DNA of 64,000 nucleotides from Blastococcus sp. TBT05-19 (lineage in GTDB: Bacteria > Actinomycetota > Actinomycetes > Mycobacteriales > Geodermatophilaceae): NCBI RefSeq assembly GCF_003319095.1, contig NZ_QOHI01000006.1, positions 186,001-250,000 on the forward strand. The letters are read 5' to 3'. The notes below the pieces were generated by a model. That model did not search any database. It saw nothing but the letters and a program-made list of their open reading frames with translations, and was not told the origin of the DNA. The translations under genes were made by a program, and so were the position numbers. This document shows, one piece after another, positions 1-9,117 of this stretch. How positions within the stretch are numbered: the first letter of the stretch is position 1; every line of letters begins with the position of its first letter.

Positions 1-149
1 GTCAGGTCCGCCGCGAGGCAGGCCATCTCCCCGCGGGTGATCCCGGGGTCGACGAGCAGCGCGCCGGCCGCGCCCAGCACGACGACCGTGTTGTTCCGGA
101 GCAGCTCGCTCCGGTGGACCAGCACGCCCTCGGCGATCTGCGTCAGCAC
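1..149 (-). CDS. MBL-fold metallo-hydrolase, N-terminal fragment
   Basis: Only the first 49 codons lie in the window; the gene continues past the left edge. The start is a GTG at 149 preceded by a GGAGGA ribosome-binding site. The peptide begins VLTQIAEGVLVHRSELL and continues through an NNTVVVLG strand and a LLVDPGIT segment. This two-strand opening with an Asp in the second strand is typical of metallo-beta-lactamase-fold hydrolases. The zinc-ligand HxHxDH motif would lie beyond the edge, so the family is inferred from the N-terminus alone. The MFS transporter gene upstream ends 79 bases before this start on the same strand, so the two may be co-transcribed. Confidence 0.65.
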   Translation of the reverse strand, partial: MLTQIAEGVLVHRSELLRNNTVVVLGAAGALLVDPGITRGEMACLAADL

Positions 150-228
150 GGGTTCCTCCGCTCGTGGTCCGTCACCTGAGGGGCAGACGGCCGGGCGGCC
201 GGGAACTCATCGGCCCGCGGAGCCCTGC

Positions 229-1560
229 TCAGCCGTGGGCCTGGTCGGCGGCCGCCACCACCCGGTCGGTCGGCAGGGCCGTCCCCGGCGTGACCGGAGG
301 GTTGCGGCGGATCGCGATCGACATCGCCGCGGCGGCCATGCACAGCCCGCCGGCGAGGTACCAGGCCAGGTCGTAGGAGCCGGTGACGTCGCGGATCACG
401 CCGCCGCCGAACGCGGCGAACGCCGACCCCAGCTGGTGCGAGGCGAACACCCAGCCGAAGACCACCGGGGCGCGGGCACCGAAGTGCTCCCGGCACAGGG
501 CCAGCGTCGGCGGCACGGTGGCCACCCAGTCCAGGCCGTAGAAGACGATGAACGCGATCATGCTGACGTGCAGGTCCGGCCCGAACAGCGGCGGCAGCAG
601 GAACAGCGAGAACCCGCGCAGCCCGTAGTAGGCCAGCAGCAGCACGCGGGGGTCGACCCGGTCGGTGAGCCAGCCCGACAGCACGGTGCCGGCGATGTCG
701 AAGATGCCGACGACGGCGAGCAGCCCGGCGGCCGTGGTCACCGGCATCCCGTGGTCGTGCGCGGCCGGGATGAAGTGCGGCTGCACGAGCCCGTTGGTCG
801 ACAGCCCGCAGATGAAGAACCCACCGGCGAGCAGCCAGAAGGGACGACGGCGCGCGGCCTCGGCCAGGCCGCGCAGCGCGGTGCGGGCCGCACCGGCGCG
901 CACCGGCTCGACGTCGTCTGCCGCCGTGCCGCCGTACGGGGTCACTCCGAGGTCGCGCGGCCGGTCGCGCAGCAGCCACGCCACCAGCGGGACGACGGCC
1001 AGCGCCGCCGCCGTGGTGCCCAGCGACGCCGAGCGCCAGCCGTGGTTCTGGTCGGCCCACGCCACGAGCGGGAGGAACACCAGCTGCCCGGTCGCGCCGC
1101 CGGCGGTGAGGACGCCCGAGACCAGGCCGCGGCGGGCCACGAACCAGCGGCCGGTCACCGTGGCCACCAGCGACAGCGCCATGGAGCCGGTGCCCAGACC
1201 GACCGCGAAGCCCCACAGCAGGATCAGCTGCCAGCTCGCCGTCATGAAGACCGTGAGCCCGCTGCCCACCGCGGTGAGCAGCAGCGCCGCGACCACCACG
1301 CGCCGGATGCCGAAGCTCTCCATCAGCGCCGCCGCGAACGGGGCGGTCAGCCCGTAGAGGGCCATGTTGACCGCGACCGCCGCCGAGATGGTCGACACCG
1401 ACCAGCCGAACTCGTCGCGCAGCGGATCGATCAGCACGCCGGGGACCGCCCGGAAGGCGGCCGCTCCGACGAGGGCCAGGAACGTCACCCCGGCGACCCA
1501 CCAGGCGGGGTGGATGCGGCGCGTCGACGAGGCGGCGGGGGCGGTCACGCCGGACAGCAT
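229..1560 (-). CDS. MFS transporter
   Basis: A 443-residue integral membrane protein with about twelve hydrophobic helices in two halves, split by a charged central loop near residues 200-235 (DRPRDLGVTPYGG). This is the usual size and layout of the major facilitator superfamily. The segment FVARRGLVSGVLTAGGATGQ is the helix 4-5 region common in monocarboxylate-porter-like members. The substrate cannot be read from the sequence. It is transcribed away from the AraC-type regulator that starts 60 bases to the right, so that regulator may control it. The metallo-hydrolase gene follows downstream. Confidence 0.85.
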   Translation of the reverse strand: MLSGVTAPAASSTRRIHPAWWVAGVTFLALVGAAAFRAVPGVLIDPLRDEFGWSVSTISAAVAVNMALYGLTAPFAAALMESFGIRRVVVAALLLTAVGSGLTVFMTASWQLILLWGFAVGLGTGSMALSLVATVTGRWFVARRGLVSGVLTAGGATGQLVFLPLVAWADQNHGWRSASLGTTAAALAVVPLVAWLLRDRPRDLGVTPYGGTAADDVEPVRAGAARTALRGLAEAARRRPFWLLAGGFFICGLSTNGLVQPHFIPAAHDHGMPVTTAAGLLAVVGIFDIAGTVLSGWLTDRVDPRVLLLAYYGLRGFSLFLLPPLFGPDLHVSMIAFIVFYGLDWVATVPPTLALCREHFGARAPVVFGWVFASHQLGSAFAAFGGGVIRDVTGSYDLAWYLAGGLCMAAAAMSIAIRRNPPVTPGTALPTDRVVAAADQAHG

Positions 1561-1620
1561 GGCCCACCCGCCTCACGCGGAACGAGTGGCCGGGCGGCCA
1601 ACATGTGCAAAGATCCGGCC

Positions 1621-2613
1621 ATGCCCACCGCCCGGCCGCCGCGGCACGAGGTCGTCGTCCTCGCGCTGCCGGAGTCCATGGCCTACGAGGTCGGGCTCCC
1701 GCACCAGTTCCTGGGCGGCGCGACCGACGCCGAAGGCAACCGGCTCTACCGGGTGCGCGTGGCCAGCCTCGACGGCGGACCGGTGCGCACCTCGGCGGGG
1801 TACTCGCTGCTGCCCGAGCACGACGCCTCGATCCTGGACGGCGCGCAGACCGTCGTCGTCCCCGGCGTGCACGGCACCGCGGCGATGACCGACGGGACGG
1901 TGCCCGAGGAGCTGGCCGCGCTCCTGCGCCGGGTGGCGGGCACCGCCCGCCTGGTCAGCATCTGCACCGGCGCCTTCGTGCTCGCCGCGGCAGGTCTGCT
2001 CGACGGCCGGCCGGCGACGACGCACTGGGTGCACAGCCCCGCGTTCGCCCGGCTGTTCCCCGAGGTGCGGCTCGACCCGGACGTGCTCTTCGTCGACGAC
2101 GGCGACGTCCTCACCTCCGCCGGGAACGCCGCCGGCATCGATCTCCTCCTGCACCTGGTCCGCCGCGACCACGGCAGCGAGGTGGCCGGCCGCGTCGCCC
2201 GCCGCAGCGTCGTCGCCCCGTGGCGCGAGGGCGGGCAGTCGCAGTTCATCGACCGGCCGGTGCCCGAGCCCGGCGACTCGGGAGTGGCGACGACCCGGGC
2301 CTGGGCGCTGGAGCGGCTGGGCGAGCCGCTCACCCTGGCCGAGCTCGCCGCCCACGCGCGGATGAGCGTGCGCACCTTCACCCGCCGCTTCCGGGAGGAG
2401 ACCGGGGTGTCGGCCACGCGCTGGCTGGTGCAGCAGCGGGTGGCACTGGCCCGCCGGCTGCTGGAGTCCACCGACGTGCCGGTCGAGCAGGTCGCCGAGG
2501 CGGCGGGGTTCGGCACGACGGCGTCGATGCGCCAGCACCTGCACGCCGCGATCGGGGTGGCGCCGCTGGCCTACCGCCGCACGTTCCGCGGTCCCGCGAC
2601 TCACCCGATGTGA
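1621..2613 (+). CDS. GlxA-family AraC-type transcriptional regulator
   Basis: A 330-residue two-domain regulator. The N-terminal half is a DJ-1/PfpI (type 1 glutamine amidotransferase-like) domain: it opens with VVVLALPESMAYEVGLPHQF and holds the nucleophile-elbow-like SICTGAFVLAAAGLL. The C-terminal 100 residues form an AraC helix-turn-helix: TLAELAAHARMSVRTFTRRF followed by VAEAAGFGTTASMRQHLHAA. These proteins act as cytoplasmic DNA-binding regulators. An ATG at 1603 in the same frame is an alternative start; neither has a clear Shine-Dalgarno sequence. The gene is divergent from the MFS transporter, which it may regulate (inference). Confidence 0.88.
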   Translation: MPTARPPRHEVVVLALPESMAYEVGLPHQFLGGATDAEGNRLYRVRVASLDGGPVRTSAGYSLLPEHDASILDGAQTVVVPGVHGTAAMTDGTVPEELAALLRRVAGTARLVSICTGAFVLAAAGLLDGRPATTHWVHSPAFARLFPEVRLDPDVLFVDDGDVLTSAGNAAGIDLLLHLVRRDHGSEVAGRVARRSVVAPWREGGQSQFIDRPVPEPGDSGVATTRAWALERLGEPLTLAELAAHARMSVRTFTRRFREETGVSATRWLVQQRVALARRLLESTDVPVEQVAEAAGFGTTASMRQHLHAAIGVAPLAYRRTFRGPATHPM

Positions 2614-2853
2614 CCTGTCACTCCCCCGCAATCGGACCCGCGGCGCTCCCTGTCTGGTTGAGTGGGTCCTACCGGCGCCGCCCTCGCTCATCCGGAGCGG
2701 CAGGAATCGACGTCGGGCCCAGGCTGCGCCACCGAGGCGCGCCAGGCTGACCGACGTCTCGCCGACGATGTGAGCCCGCCCTGCCCGTGCGCAGGAGCGT
2801 CGCGCTCGCCCGCGCCGAGGTGCTCGTGCGGCCACTCGAGTGTCGAGGAACCG

Positions 2854-4473
2854 ATGACTTCGCAGAACACCTCCCCGTCCACCCCGGCCGCCGACGGGCG
2901 ACCGCGCCGTCGCCGCGGGGGCCGCGGCCGGGGCACCGGCGCCCGCCCCGCCGGCGAGCAGCAGTCCACCCCGCAGGCCGCCCAGGCTCCCGCCGCCGCC
3001 GTCCCGGCGCCGGCCGTCGTCCCCGTCGGGGCCGACGCCACCGTGCTGCCCACCGACACCACGTTCGCCGCGCTCGGCGTCCCCGCGCCCCTGGTCGAGG
3101 TGCTCACGGGCAGCGGCATCACCGCGCCGTTCCCGATCCAGGTCGCCACGCTGCCCGACAGCCTCGGCGGGCGCGACGTCCTGGGCCGGGGCCGCACCGG
3201 CTCGGGCAAGACGCTGGCCTTCTCCATCCCGCTGGTCGCCCGGCTGGCCGCCTCCACGAGCAAGCGGCAGCCCAAGCGGCCCCGTTCGCTGATCCTGGTC
3301 CCGACCCGCGAGCTGGCCAACCAGGTCGCCGCCGTCGTCGACCCGATGGCGCGGGCGCTGGGCATGTCGACGACGACGATCTTCGGTGGCGTCGGGCAGA
3401 ACCCGCAGGTCCAGGCGCTGGCCTCGGGCGTCGACGTCGTCATCGCCTGCCCCGGCCGGCTCGAGGACCTCATCGGCCAGGGCCACTGCGACCTCGGCGC
3501 CGTCGAGATCACCATCCTGGACGAGGCCGACCACATGGCCGACCTGGGCTTCCTGCCCGGCGTCAAGCGGATCATGGACCGGACGCCGAAGACCGGCCAG
3601 CGGCTGCTCTTCTCGGCCACCCTGGACAACGGCGTCGACGTGCTGGTCAAGCGCTACCTGTCGAACCCGATCACGCACTCGGTCGACCCGGCCGTCGCCC
3701 CGGTCAGCACCATGACGCACCACGTGTTCCGCGTCGACGCCGCCGACAAGGCCCGCATCGTCCAGGAGCTGGCCTCCGGGCTCGGCCGCAGCGTGCTCTT
3801 CACCCGCACCAAGCACCAGGCCAAGAAGCTGGCCAAGCAACTGACGGCGGCCGGCGTCCCCGCCGTCGACCTGCACGGCAACCTCAGCCAGAACGCGCGC
3901 GAGCGCAACCTCGAGGCGTTCACCAACGGTGGGACGCGCGTGCTGTGCGCCACCGACATCGCCGCGCGCGGCATCCACGTCGACGACGTCGCGCTCGTCG
4001 TGCACGTCGACCCGCCGGCCGAGCACAAGGCCTACCTGCACCGCTCCGGCCGCACGGCCCGCGCGGGCGCCGAAGGTGCCGTCGTCACGATCGCCACGCC
4101 CGACCAGGCCGGCGAGGTGCGCACGCTCGCCCGCCAGGCCGGGATCACCCCCGAGGTGTCGGCCGTCAAGCCCGGCGCCCGCGAGATCGAGGCGCTGACC
4201 GGCCCGGCCGCGCCGTACGTGGAGCCGGCCCCGGTGGTCGAGCAGCCGCAGGGCGGCGGTGGCGGCGGTCGTCGTCGCAGCGGCGGTGGCGGCTCGGGCC
4301 GCGGCTCGTCCGGTGGCGGCGCGGCCAAGGCGGCGTCCTCCGGCGGCAGCCGGGGCGGCTCGGGCTCGGCCCGCGCCGCCGGTCCGGCCCGCACCCGCGC
4401 CGAGCTGGCCGCCCGGGCCGGGACGTCGTCGGCCGCCTCCTTCAGCGCCCGCTCGCGCCGCGGCAGCCGCTGA
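2854..4473 (+). CDS. DEAD-box ATP-dependent RNA helicase
   Basis: A 539-residue RNA helicase of the RhlE/DeaD type. Visible motifs: upstream Phe and Q-motif (FAALG ... FPIQ, Gln about 96), motif I GRTGSGKT (Lys about 119), PTRELA, DEAD at about 223-226, SAT at about 254, then ATDIAARGIHVDD and HRSGRTARAG in the second RecA lobe. The first 65 residues are basic and disordered (RRRRGGRGRG). The tail after residue 455 is a Gly/Arg/Ser-rich RNA-binding extension with GGGGGGRRRSGGGG runs. The ATG at 2854 follows GAGGAA and is the best start; the frame is open further upstream. It is followed by a strong palindromic terminator. Likely role: ribosome assembly or RNA turnover. Confidence 0.93.
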   Translation: MTSQNTSPSTPAADGRPRRRRGGRGRGTGARPAGEQQSTPQAAQAPAAAVPAPAVVPVGADATVLPTDTTFAALGVPAPLVEVLTGSGITAPFPIQVATLPDSLGGRDVLGRGRTGSGKTLAFSIPLVARLAASTSKRQPKRPRSLILVPTRELANQVAAVVDPMARALGMSTTTIFGGVGQNPQVQALASGVDVVIACPGRLEDLIGQGHCDLGAVEITILDEADHMADLGFLPGVKRIMDRTPKTGQRLLFSATLDNGVDVLVKRYLSNPITHSVDPAVAPVSTMTHHVFRVDAADKARIVQELASGLGRSVLFTRTKHQAKKLAKQLTAAGVPAVDLHGNLSQNARERNLEAFTNGGTRVLCATDIAARGIHVDDVALVVHVDPPAEHKAYLHRSGRTARAGAEGAVVTIATPDQAGEVRTLARQAGITPEVSAVKPGAREIEALTGPAAPYVEPAPVVEQPQGGGGGGRRRSGGGGSGRGSSGGGAAKAASSGGSRGGSGSARAAGPARTRAELAARAGTSSAASFSARSRRGSR

Positions 4474-4491
4474 CCGTCCTCCCTCAGCAAA

Positions 4492-4531
4492 AGGGGTCCT
4501 ACCTCACGGTCGACCGTGAGGTAGGACCCCT
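4492..4531. terminator. 40-bp perfect palindrome, bidirectional terminator
   Basis: The left arm at 4492-4511 is AGGGGTCCTACCTCACGGTC and the right arm at 4512-4531 is its exact complement, with no intervening loop bases. A second hairpin follows at once: 11-base arms at 4531-4541 and 4545-4555 around AGA. The structure lies between the stop codons of the convergent helicase gene and the isomerase gene, so it should stop transcription from both sides. There is no T-run, as is usual in actinobacteria. Confidence 0.85.
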
Positions 4532-4561
4532 GATGATCAGGAGACCTGATCATCAGCGCGC

Positions 4562-5569
<1,008 letters not shown>

Positions 5570-5580
5570 CAGGGAGCTCC

Positions 5581-6747
5581 TCAGATCTCGGTGAAGGACG
5601 AGTTGTTCGCTGCACTGCGCTCGACGGCGTCGAGCACCCGCTGCACCTGCAGCCCGTCGGCGAAGGACGGCGTCGGGTCCTCCCCCTTGGCGATGGCGGT
5701 CACCAGGTCCACGACCTGGTGGGTGAAGCCGTGCTCGTAGCCCAGCCCGTGCCCGGCCGGCCACCAGTTGCCGACGTAGGGGTGGCCGGGCTCGGTGACG
5801 ACGATGCGCCGGAAGCCGGCGGTCTCGGCGGGCTCGTCGCCGTCGAAGAAGTGCAGGACGTTCATGTCCTCGAAGTCGAATGCGAGGCTGCCGCTGGACC
5901 CGTTGATCTCGATCCGGATGGCGTTCTTGCGGCCGAGGGCGAACCGGGTGGCCTCGAAGGTGGCGACCGCGCCACCGGCGAACCGCCCCAGGAAGACCGC
6001 CGCGTCGTCGACGGTGACCGTGCCGGTCCCCTCCCCGCCGACGCCGGACAGCGAGCCGGCCGAGGCGGGCAGCGGCCGCTCCTTGACGAAGGTCTCCAGC
6101 ATCGCGCTGACGCCGGTGAGCGCCTGCCCGGTGATGTGCTGCGTCAGGTCGACGATGTGCGCGCCGATGTCACCGAGCGCCCCCGAGCCGGCCTTCTGCT
6201 TGTCCAGCCGCCACGACATCGGCGCGGCCGGGTCGGCGATCCAGTCCTGCAGGTACTGGGCCCGCACGTGCCGGATGGTGCCGAGCCGTCCCTCCGCGAC
6301 CAGCTGCCGGGCCAGCCCGATGGCCGGCACGCGCCGGTAGGTGAAGCCCACCATGGACCGGACGCCGTTGCGCGCAGCGCGAGCGGCGGCCTCGGCCATC
6401 GCCTCGGCCTCGGCGACCGTGTTGGCCAGCGGCTTCTCGCAGAGCACGTGCTTGCCGGCCTCGAGCGCGGCGATCGCGATCTCGGCGTGGGTGTCACCGG
6501 GGGTGCAGACGTCGACCAGGTCGACGTCGTCCCGCGCGATCACCGCCCGCCAGTCGGTCTCGGTCGCCTCCCAGCCCAGCCGCTGCGCGGCGTCGGCCAC
6601 GCGGGCGGGGTCACGGCCGGCGAGGACCGACAGACGCGGGTGCAGCGGCAGGTCGAAGAAGTGGGGGGCGGTGCGCCAGGCCTGCGAGTGCGCTGCGCCC
6701 ATGAACGCGTAGCCGATCAGGCCGACGCCGAGCGAGGGGGAGGTCAT
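5581..6747 (-). CDS. Gfo/Idh/MocA family oxidoreductase
   Basis: A 388-residue NAD(P)-dependent sugar or inositol dehydrogenase-like enzyme. The N-terminal Rossmann fold opens with [18 protein letters not shown], the family's modified GxGxxG. The family signature CEKPLANT lies near residue 100, with the conserved Lys. [11 protein letters not shown] segment follows in the C-terminal substrate domain, including the conserved His used as catalytic residue in relatives. Start ATG at 6747 follows GAGGAGCC. It sits between the binding-protein gene and the isomerase gene in the sugar operon. It is therefore likely to oxidise the imported sugar or its glycoside (inference). Confidence 0.9.
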   Translation of the reverse strand: MTSPSLGVGLIGYAFMGAAHSQAWRTAPHFFDLPLHPRLSVLAGRDPARVADAAQRLGWEATETDWRAVIARDDVDLVDVCTPGDTHAEIAIAALEAGKHVLCEKPLANTVAEAEAMAEAAARAARNGVRSMVGFTYRRVPAIGLARQLVAEGRLGTIRHVRAQYLQDWIADPAAPMSWRLDKQKAGSGALGDIGAHIVDLTQHITGQALTGVSAMLETFVKERPLPASAGSLSGVGGEGTGTVTVDDAAVFLGRFAGGAVATFEATRFALGRKNAIRIEINGSSGSLAFDFEDMNVLHFFDGDEPAETAGFRRIVVTEPGHPYVGNWWPAGHGLGYEHGFTHQVVDLVTAIAKGEDPTPSFADGLQVQRVLDAVERSAANNSSFTEI

Positions 6748-6766
6748 ACGGGCTCCTCGGGAGGGC

Positions 6767-6803
6767 GGGGACGCCGGGTGCGACGTGCGCACCCGGCGTC
6801 CCC
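6767..6803 (-). terminator. Intercistronic stem-loop downstream of the binding-protein gene
   Basis: Perfect 16-bp stem (GGGGACGCCGGGTGCG at 6767-6782, complement at 6788-6803) with the five-base loop ACGTG. It falls between the binding-protein stop codon and the dehydrogenase start, inside what otherwise looks like one operon. It could terminate part of the transcripts, or protect the upstream mRNA 3' end so that the binding protein is made in excess. That pattern is well known for binding-protein-dependent transport operons. Confidence 0.7.
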
Positions 6804-6814
6804 GGGCCGATCGA

Positions 6815-7867
6815 TCAGGACTCGAACGCGGCGTCGATGAAGTCCTCGACGTTCTCGGAGGTGACCACCGGGGCGTTGAGCACGATCGTGCGCGGCACAC
6901 CCTGCGAGTTCAGGTCGGCCACGCTCTTGCTCTGCGCGACGAGCCGGGCGAGCCGGACGCCGTCGGCCGCCTGGGTGTGCGGGTAGATGACGGTCGCCTG
7001 CAGGACCGAGTCGCCCTCCTGGATGGCCCGCATGGCGTTGGCCGAGCCCGCGCCACCGACCATGAAGAACTCGTCGCGGCCGGCGTTCTCGATGGCGGCC
7101 AGGACGCCGACGCCCTGGTCGTCGTCGTGGTTCCAGATGGCGTCGATCTGCGGGGCGGCCTGGAGCAGGTTGGCCGCCGCCTCCTCGCCGCCCTCGACCG
7201 TGAAGTCGGCGGCGACGCGGTTGCTGACCTCGAGCCCGCAGTCCGACAGCGCGTCGGCGAAGCCCTGGCTGCGGTCCTGGGTCAGCGGCAGCGAGTCGAT
7301 GCCGGCGATCTCGGCGACGACGGCGTCGGGCTGGTCGCCCAGCTGCTCGCAGACGTAGGTGCCGGCCGAGACGCCCATCCCGTAGTTGTCGCCCAGGATG
7401 GTGGCGCGGGCGGCGAACGGGCTGTCGAACTCGCGGTCGACGTTGATGACCGGGATGCCGGCCTCCATCGCCTGCAGCGCGACCGGCGTCATGGCGGCGC
7501 CGTCGAAGGGCAGCAGCACGATGGCGTCCACGCCGTCGTTGATGAAGGTCTCGACCTGGCTGATCTGGGTGCTGACGTCGTTGGTGCCCTCGGCGACGCG
7601 GAGCTCGATGTCCTCGTACTCCTCGTCGACCGCACGCGCGGCCTCGGTGATGCCAGCCATCCAGCCGTGGTCGGCGGCCGGGGCCGAGAAGCCGATGACG
7701 ACGGTGTCGCCCTGCTCGTCGTTGTCGCTGGCGGCGTTGTTGCCGCCGCCGCCACCCGAGCTCTCCGGCGTGTTCCCGGTGCAGCCGGCGAGAAGCGCGC
7801 CGGCGCCGATGAACGCGACCGCGGTGGTGGTCACGCGGCGGTAGCCGCGCTGCCTCGTTGCAGACAT
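6815..7867 (-). CDS. Sugar ABC transporter substrate-binding lipoprotein
   Basis: A 350-residue periplasmic-binding-protein-like (type 1, RbsB/XylF fold) lipoprotein. The signal peptide ends in the lipobox GALLAGC, which places the acylated Cys at residue 29, followed by a Gly/Asn-rich linker. The mature domain shows the family pattern: VVIGFSAPAADHGW, the VETFINDGVDAIVLLPFD sugar-binding region, GIPVINVDREF and the hinge-side NHDDDQGVGVLAAIENAG. Start ATG at 7867 follows GAGGAG. It lies in the transport operon after the permease gene and before the dehydrogenase gene. The ligand is probably a pentose, hexose or cyclitol; the sequence alone does not decide. Confidence 0.93.
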   Translation of the reverse strand: MSATRQRGYRRVTTTAVAFIGAGALLAGCTGNTPESSGGGGGNNAASDNDEQGDTVVIGFSAPAADHGWMAGITEAARAVDEEYEDIELRVAEGTNDVSTQISQVETFINDGVDAIVLLPFDGAAMTPVALQAMEAGIPVINVDREFDSPFAARATILGDNYGMGVSAGTYVCEQLGDQPDAVVAEIAGIDSLPLTQDRSQGFADALSDCGLEVSNRVAADFTVEGGEEAAANLLQAAPQIDAIWNHDDDQGVGVLAAIENAGRDEFFMVGGAGSANAMRAIQEGDSVLQATVIYPHTQAADGVRLARLVAQSKSVADLNSQGVPRTIVLNAPVVTSENVEDFIDAAFES

Positions 7868-7980
7868 GGGTCTCTCCTCGCTCTGCCTGCCTGGCGCCGT
7901 CGCCAGGTGGTCGGTGCTGCTGTGCGGTGGTGCGACCGGGGGCCGGGCGGCCCGCCGGGTGGTGCTGACCCGGGAGCGGG

Positions 7981-9117
7981 TCAGGTCGTGGGCTCGCTCG
8001 CGCCGCCCGGGAGGGCGCCGGCGGGTGAACCGGGCACGCCGGAGGCGCCGCTGGCGACGCCTCCCGGTCCGCCGGGGGTCCTCGCCTTCCGGCTGCGGCC
8101 CTGGCCGCCGGCCAGGCGCATCTGCAGGAGGACGGCGAGCACGATGATCACGCCCTGGGCCACGGCCTGGGCGCTGCTCGTGAGGTTGTTCAGCGTGAAC
8201 ACGTTGCCGAGCGTCGTGAGCAGCAGCGTGCCGAGGACGGTGCCGACGATCGTGCCGCGCCCGCCGATCAGCAGGGTGCCGCCGATGACGACCCCGGCGA
8301 TGGCGAGGAGCTCGTAGAGCGTGCCGTGCGTCGAGCTGCCGGTCGTCGTGCGCGCCATGATCATCACGCCGGCGATGCCGCAGCAGACGCCGGAGAGCAC
8401 GTACAGCAGGACGGTGTGCCGCTGCACGCGGATGCCGGCCAGGCGGGCGGCCTCGGCGTTCCCGCCGACGGCGAAGGTGCGGCGGCCGAAGGTCGTGCGG
8501 TTGAGCAGGACCCAGCCCGCGGCCGACACCAGCGCCCAGATGATGACCAGGGTCGGGATGCCGAGGACGTCGCCGGAGAAGAAGGAGAGGAAGTCGCGGT
8601 CCTGGACGATCTGGGTGCGCCGGTTGGCGATGATCTCGGCCAGTCCGCGGGCGGAGACGAGCATGGCCAGGGTCGCGATGAAGGCGACCAGCTTCCCGTA
8701 GGCGATGACGACGCCGTTGACCAGCCCCGCGCCGGCGCCGACCAGGATCGCGGTGAGCACCATGACGATCCAGTGGACGTCCTCGGCCAGCGCCTGGGTG
8801 GCGAGGGTGGTGGCCCACACCGAGGACAGCGCCACCAGCGCGCCGACCGACAGGTCGATGCCGCCGCCGATGATCACGAACGTCATCCCGATGCTGACGA
8901 CGCCGATGACCGAGGCCAGCCGGAGGATGGTGAGCAGGTTGTTGACGTCGGCGAACCGGTCACCGGCGGTCGCCACGCCCACGGCGCACAGGATCGCCAG
9001 GGCGATGACCAGGCCCAGGTTGCGCCCGACGGGCCCGGCCATGAAGCCGGGGCCACCTCCACCCGGCGCCGCTGCGGCCCCGCTCTCCCGCTTCGTCGCG
9101 GTCGCCGTCTCGCTCAT
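7981..9117 (-). CDS. Sugar ABC transporter permease (RbsC-like)
   Basis: A 378-residue inner-membrane permease of the ribose/xylose/galactose class (BPD_transp_2). About ten hydrophobic helices are visible, including MTFVIIGGGIDLSVGALVALSS, a conserved motif of RbsC-type permeases, and NAEAARLAGIRVQRH, the cytoplasmic coupling loop. The C-terminal tail after about residue 335 is polar and rich in Gly/Pro/Ala. The gene overlaps the ATPase gene upstream by four bases (ATGA), so translation is coupled. Confidence 0.93.
   Translation of the reverse strand: MSETATATKRESGAAAAPGGGGPGFMAGPVGRNLGLVIALAILCAVGVATAGDRFADVNNLLTILRLASVIGVVSIGMTFVIIGGGIDLSVGALVALSSVWATTLATQALAEDVHWIVMVLTAILVGAGAGLVNGVVIAYGKLVAFIATLAMLVSARGLAEIIANRRTQIVQDRDFLSFFSGDVLGIPTLVIIWALVSAAGWVLLNRTTFGRRTFAVGGNAEAARLAGIRVQRHTVLLYVLSGVCCGIAGVMIMARTTTGSSTHGTLYELLAIAGVVIGGTLLIGGRGTIVGTVLGTLLLTTLGNVFTLNNLTSSAQAVAQGVIIVLAVLLQMRLAGGQGRSRKARTPGGPGGVASGASGVPGSPAGALPGGASEPTT

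Noticed and set aside
37-2613. 858-codon frame that would fuse extra sequence to the GlxA-type regulator
   Set aside because: The first 520 codons are antisense to the MFS transporter and have no protein-like pattern; the regulator domain begins at 1603-1621.
1573-4041. Very long open frame on the minus strand across the AraC regulator and helicase genes
   Set aside because: It is antisense to two genes with clear family motifs and its own translation is low-complexity Arg/Gly/His/Asp text with no domain; a common by-product of G+C-rich codon use.
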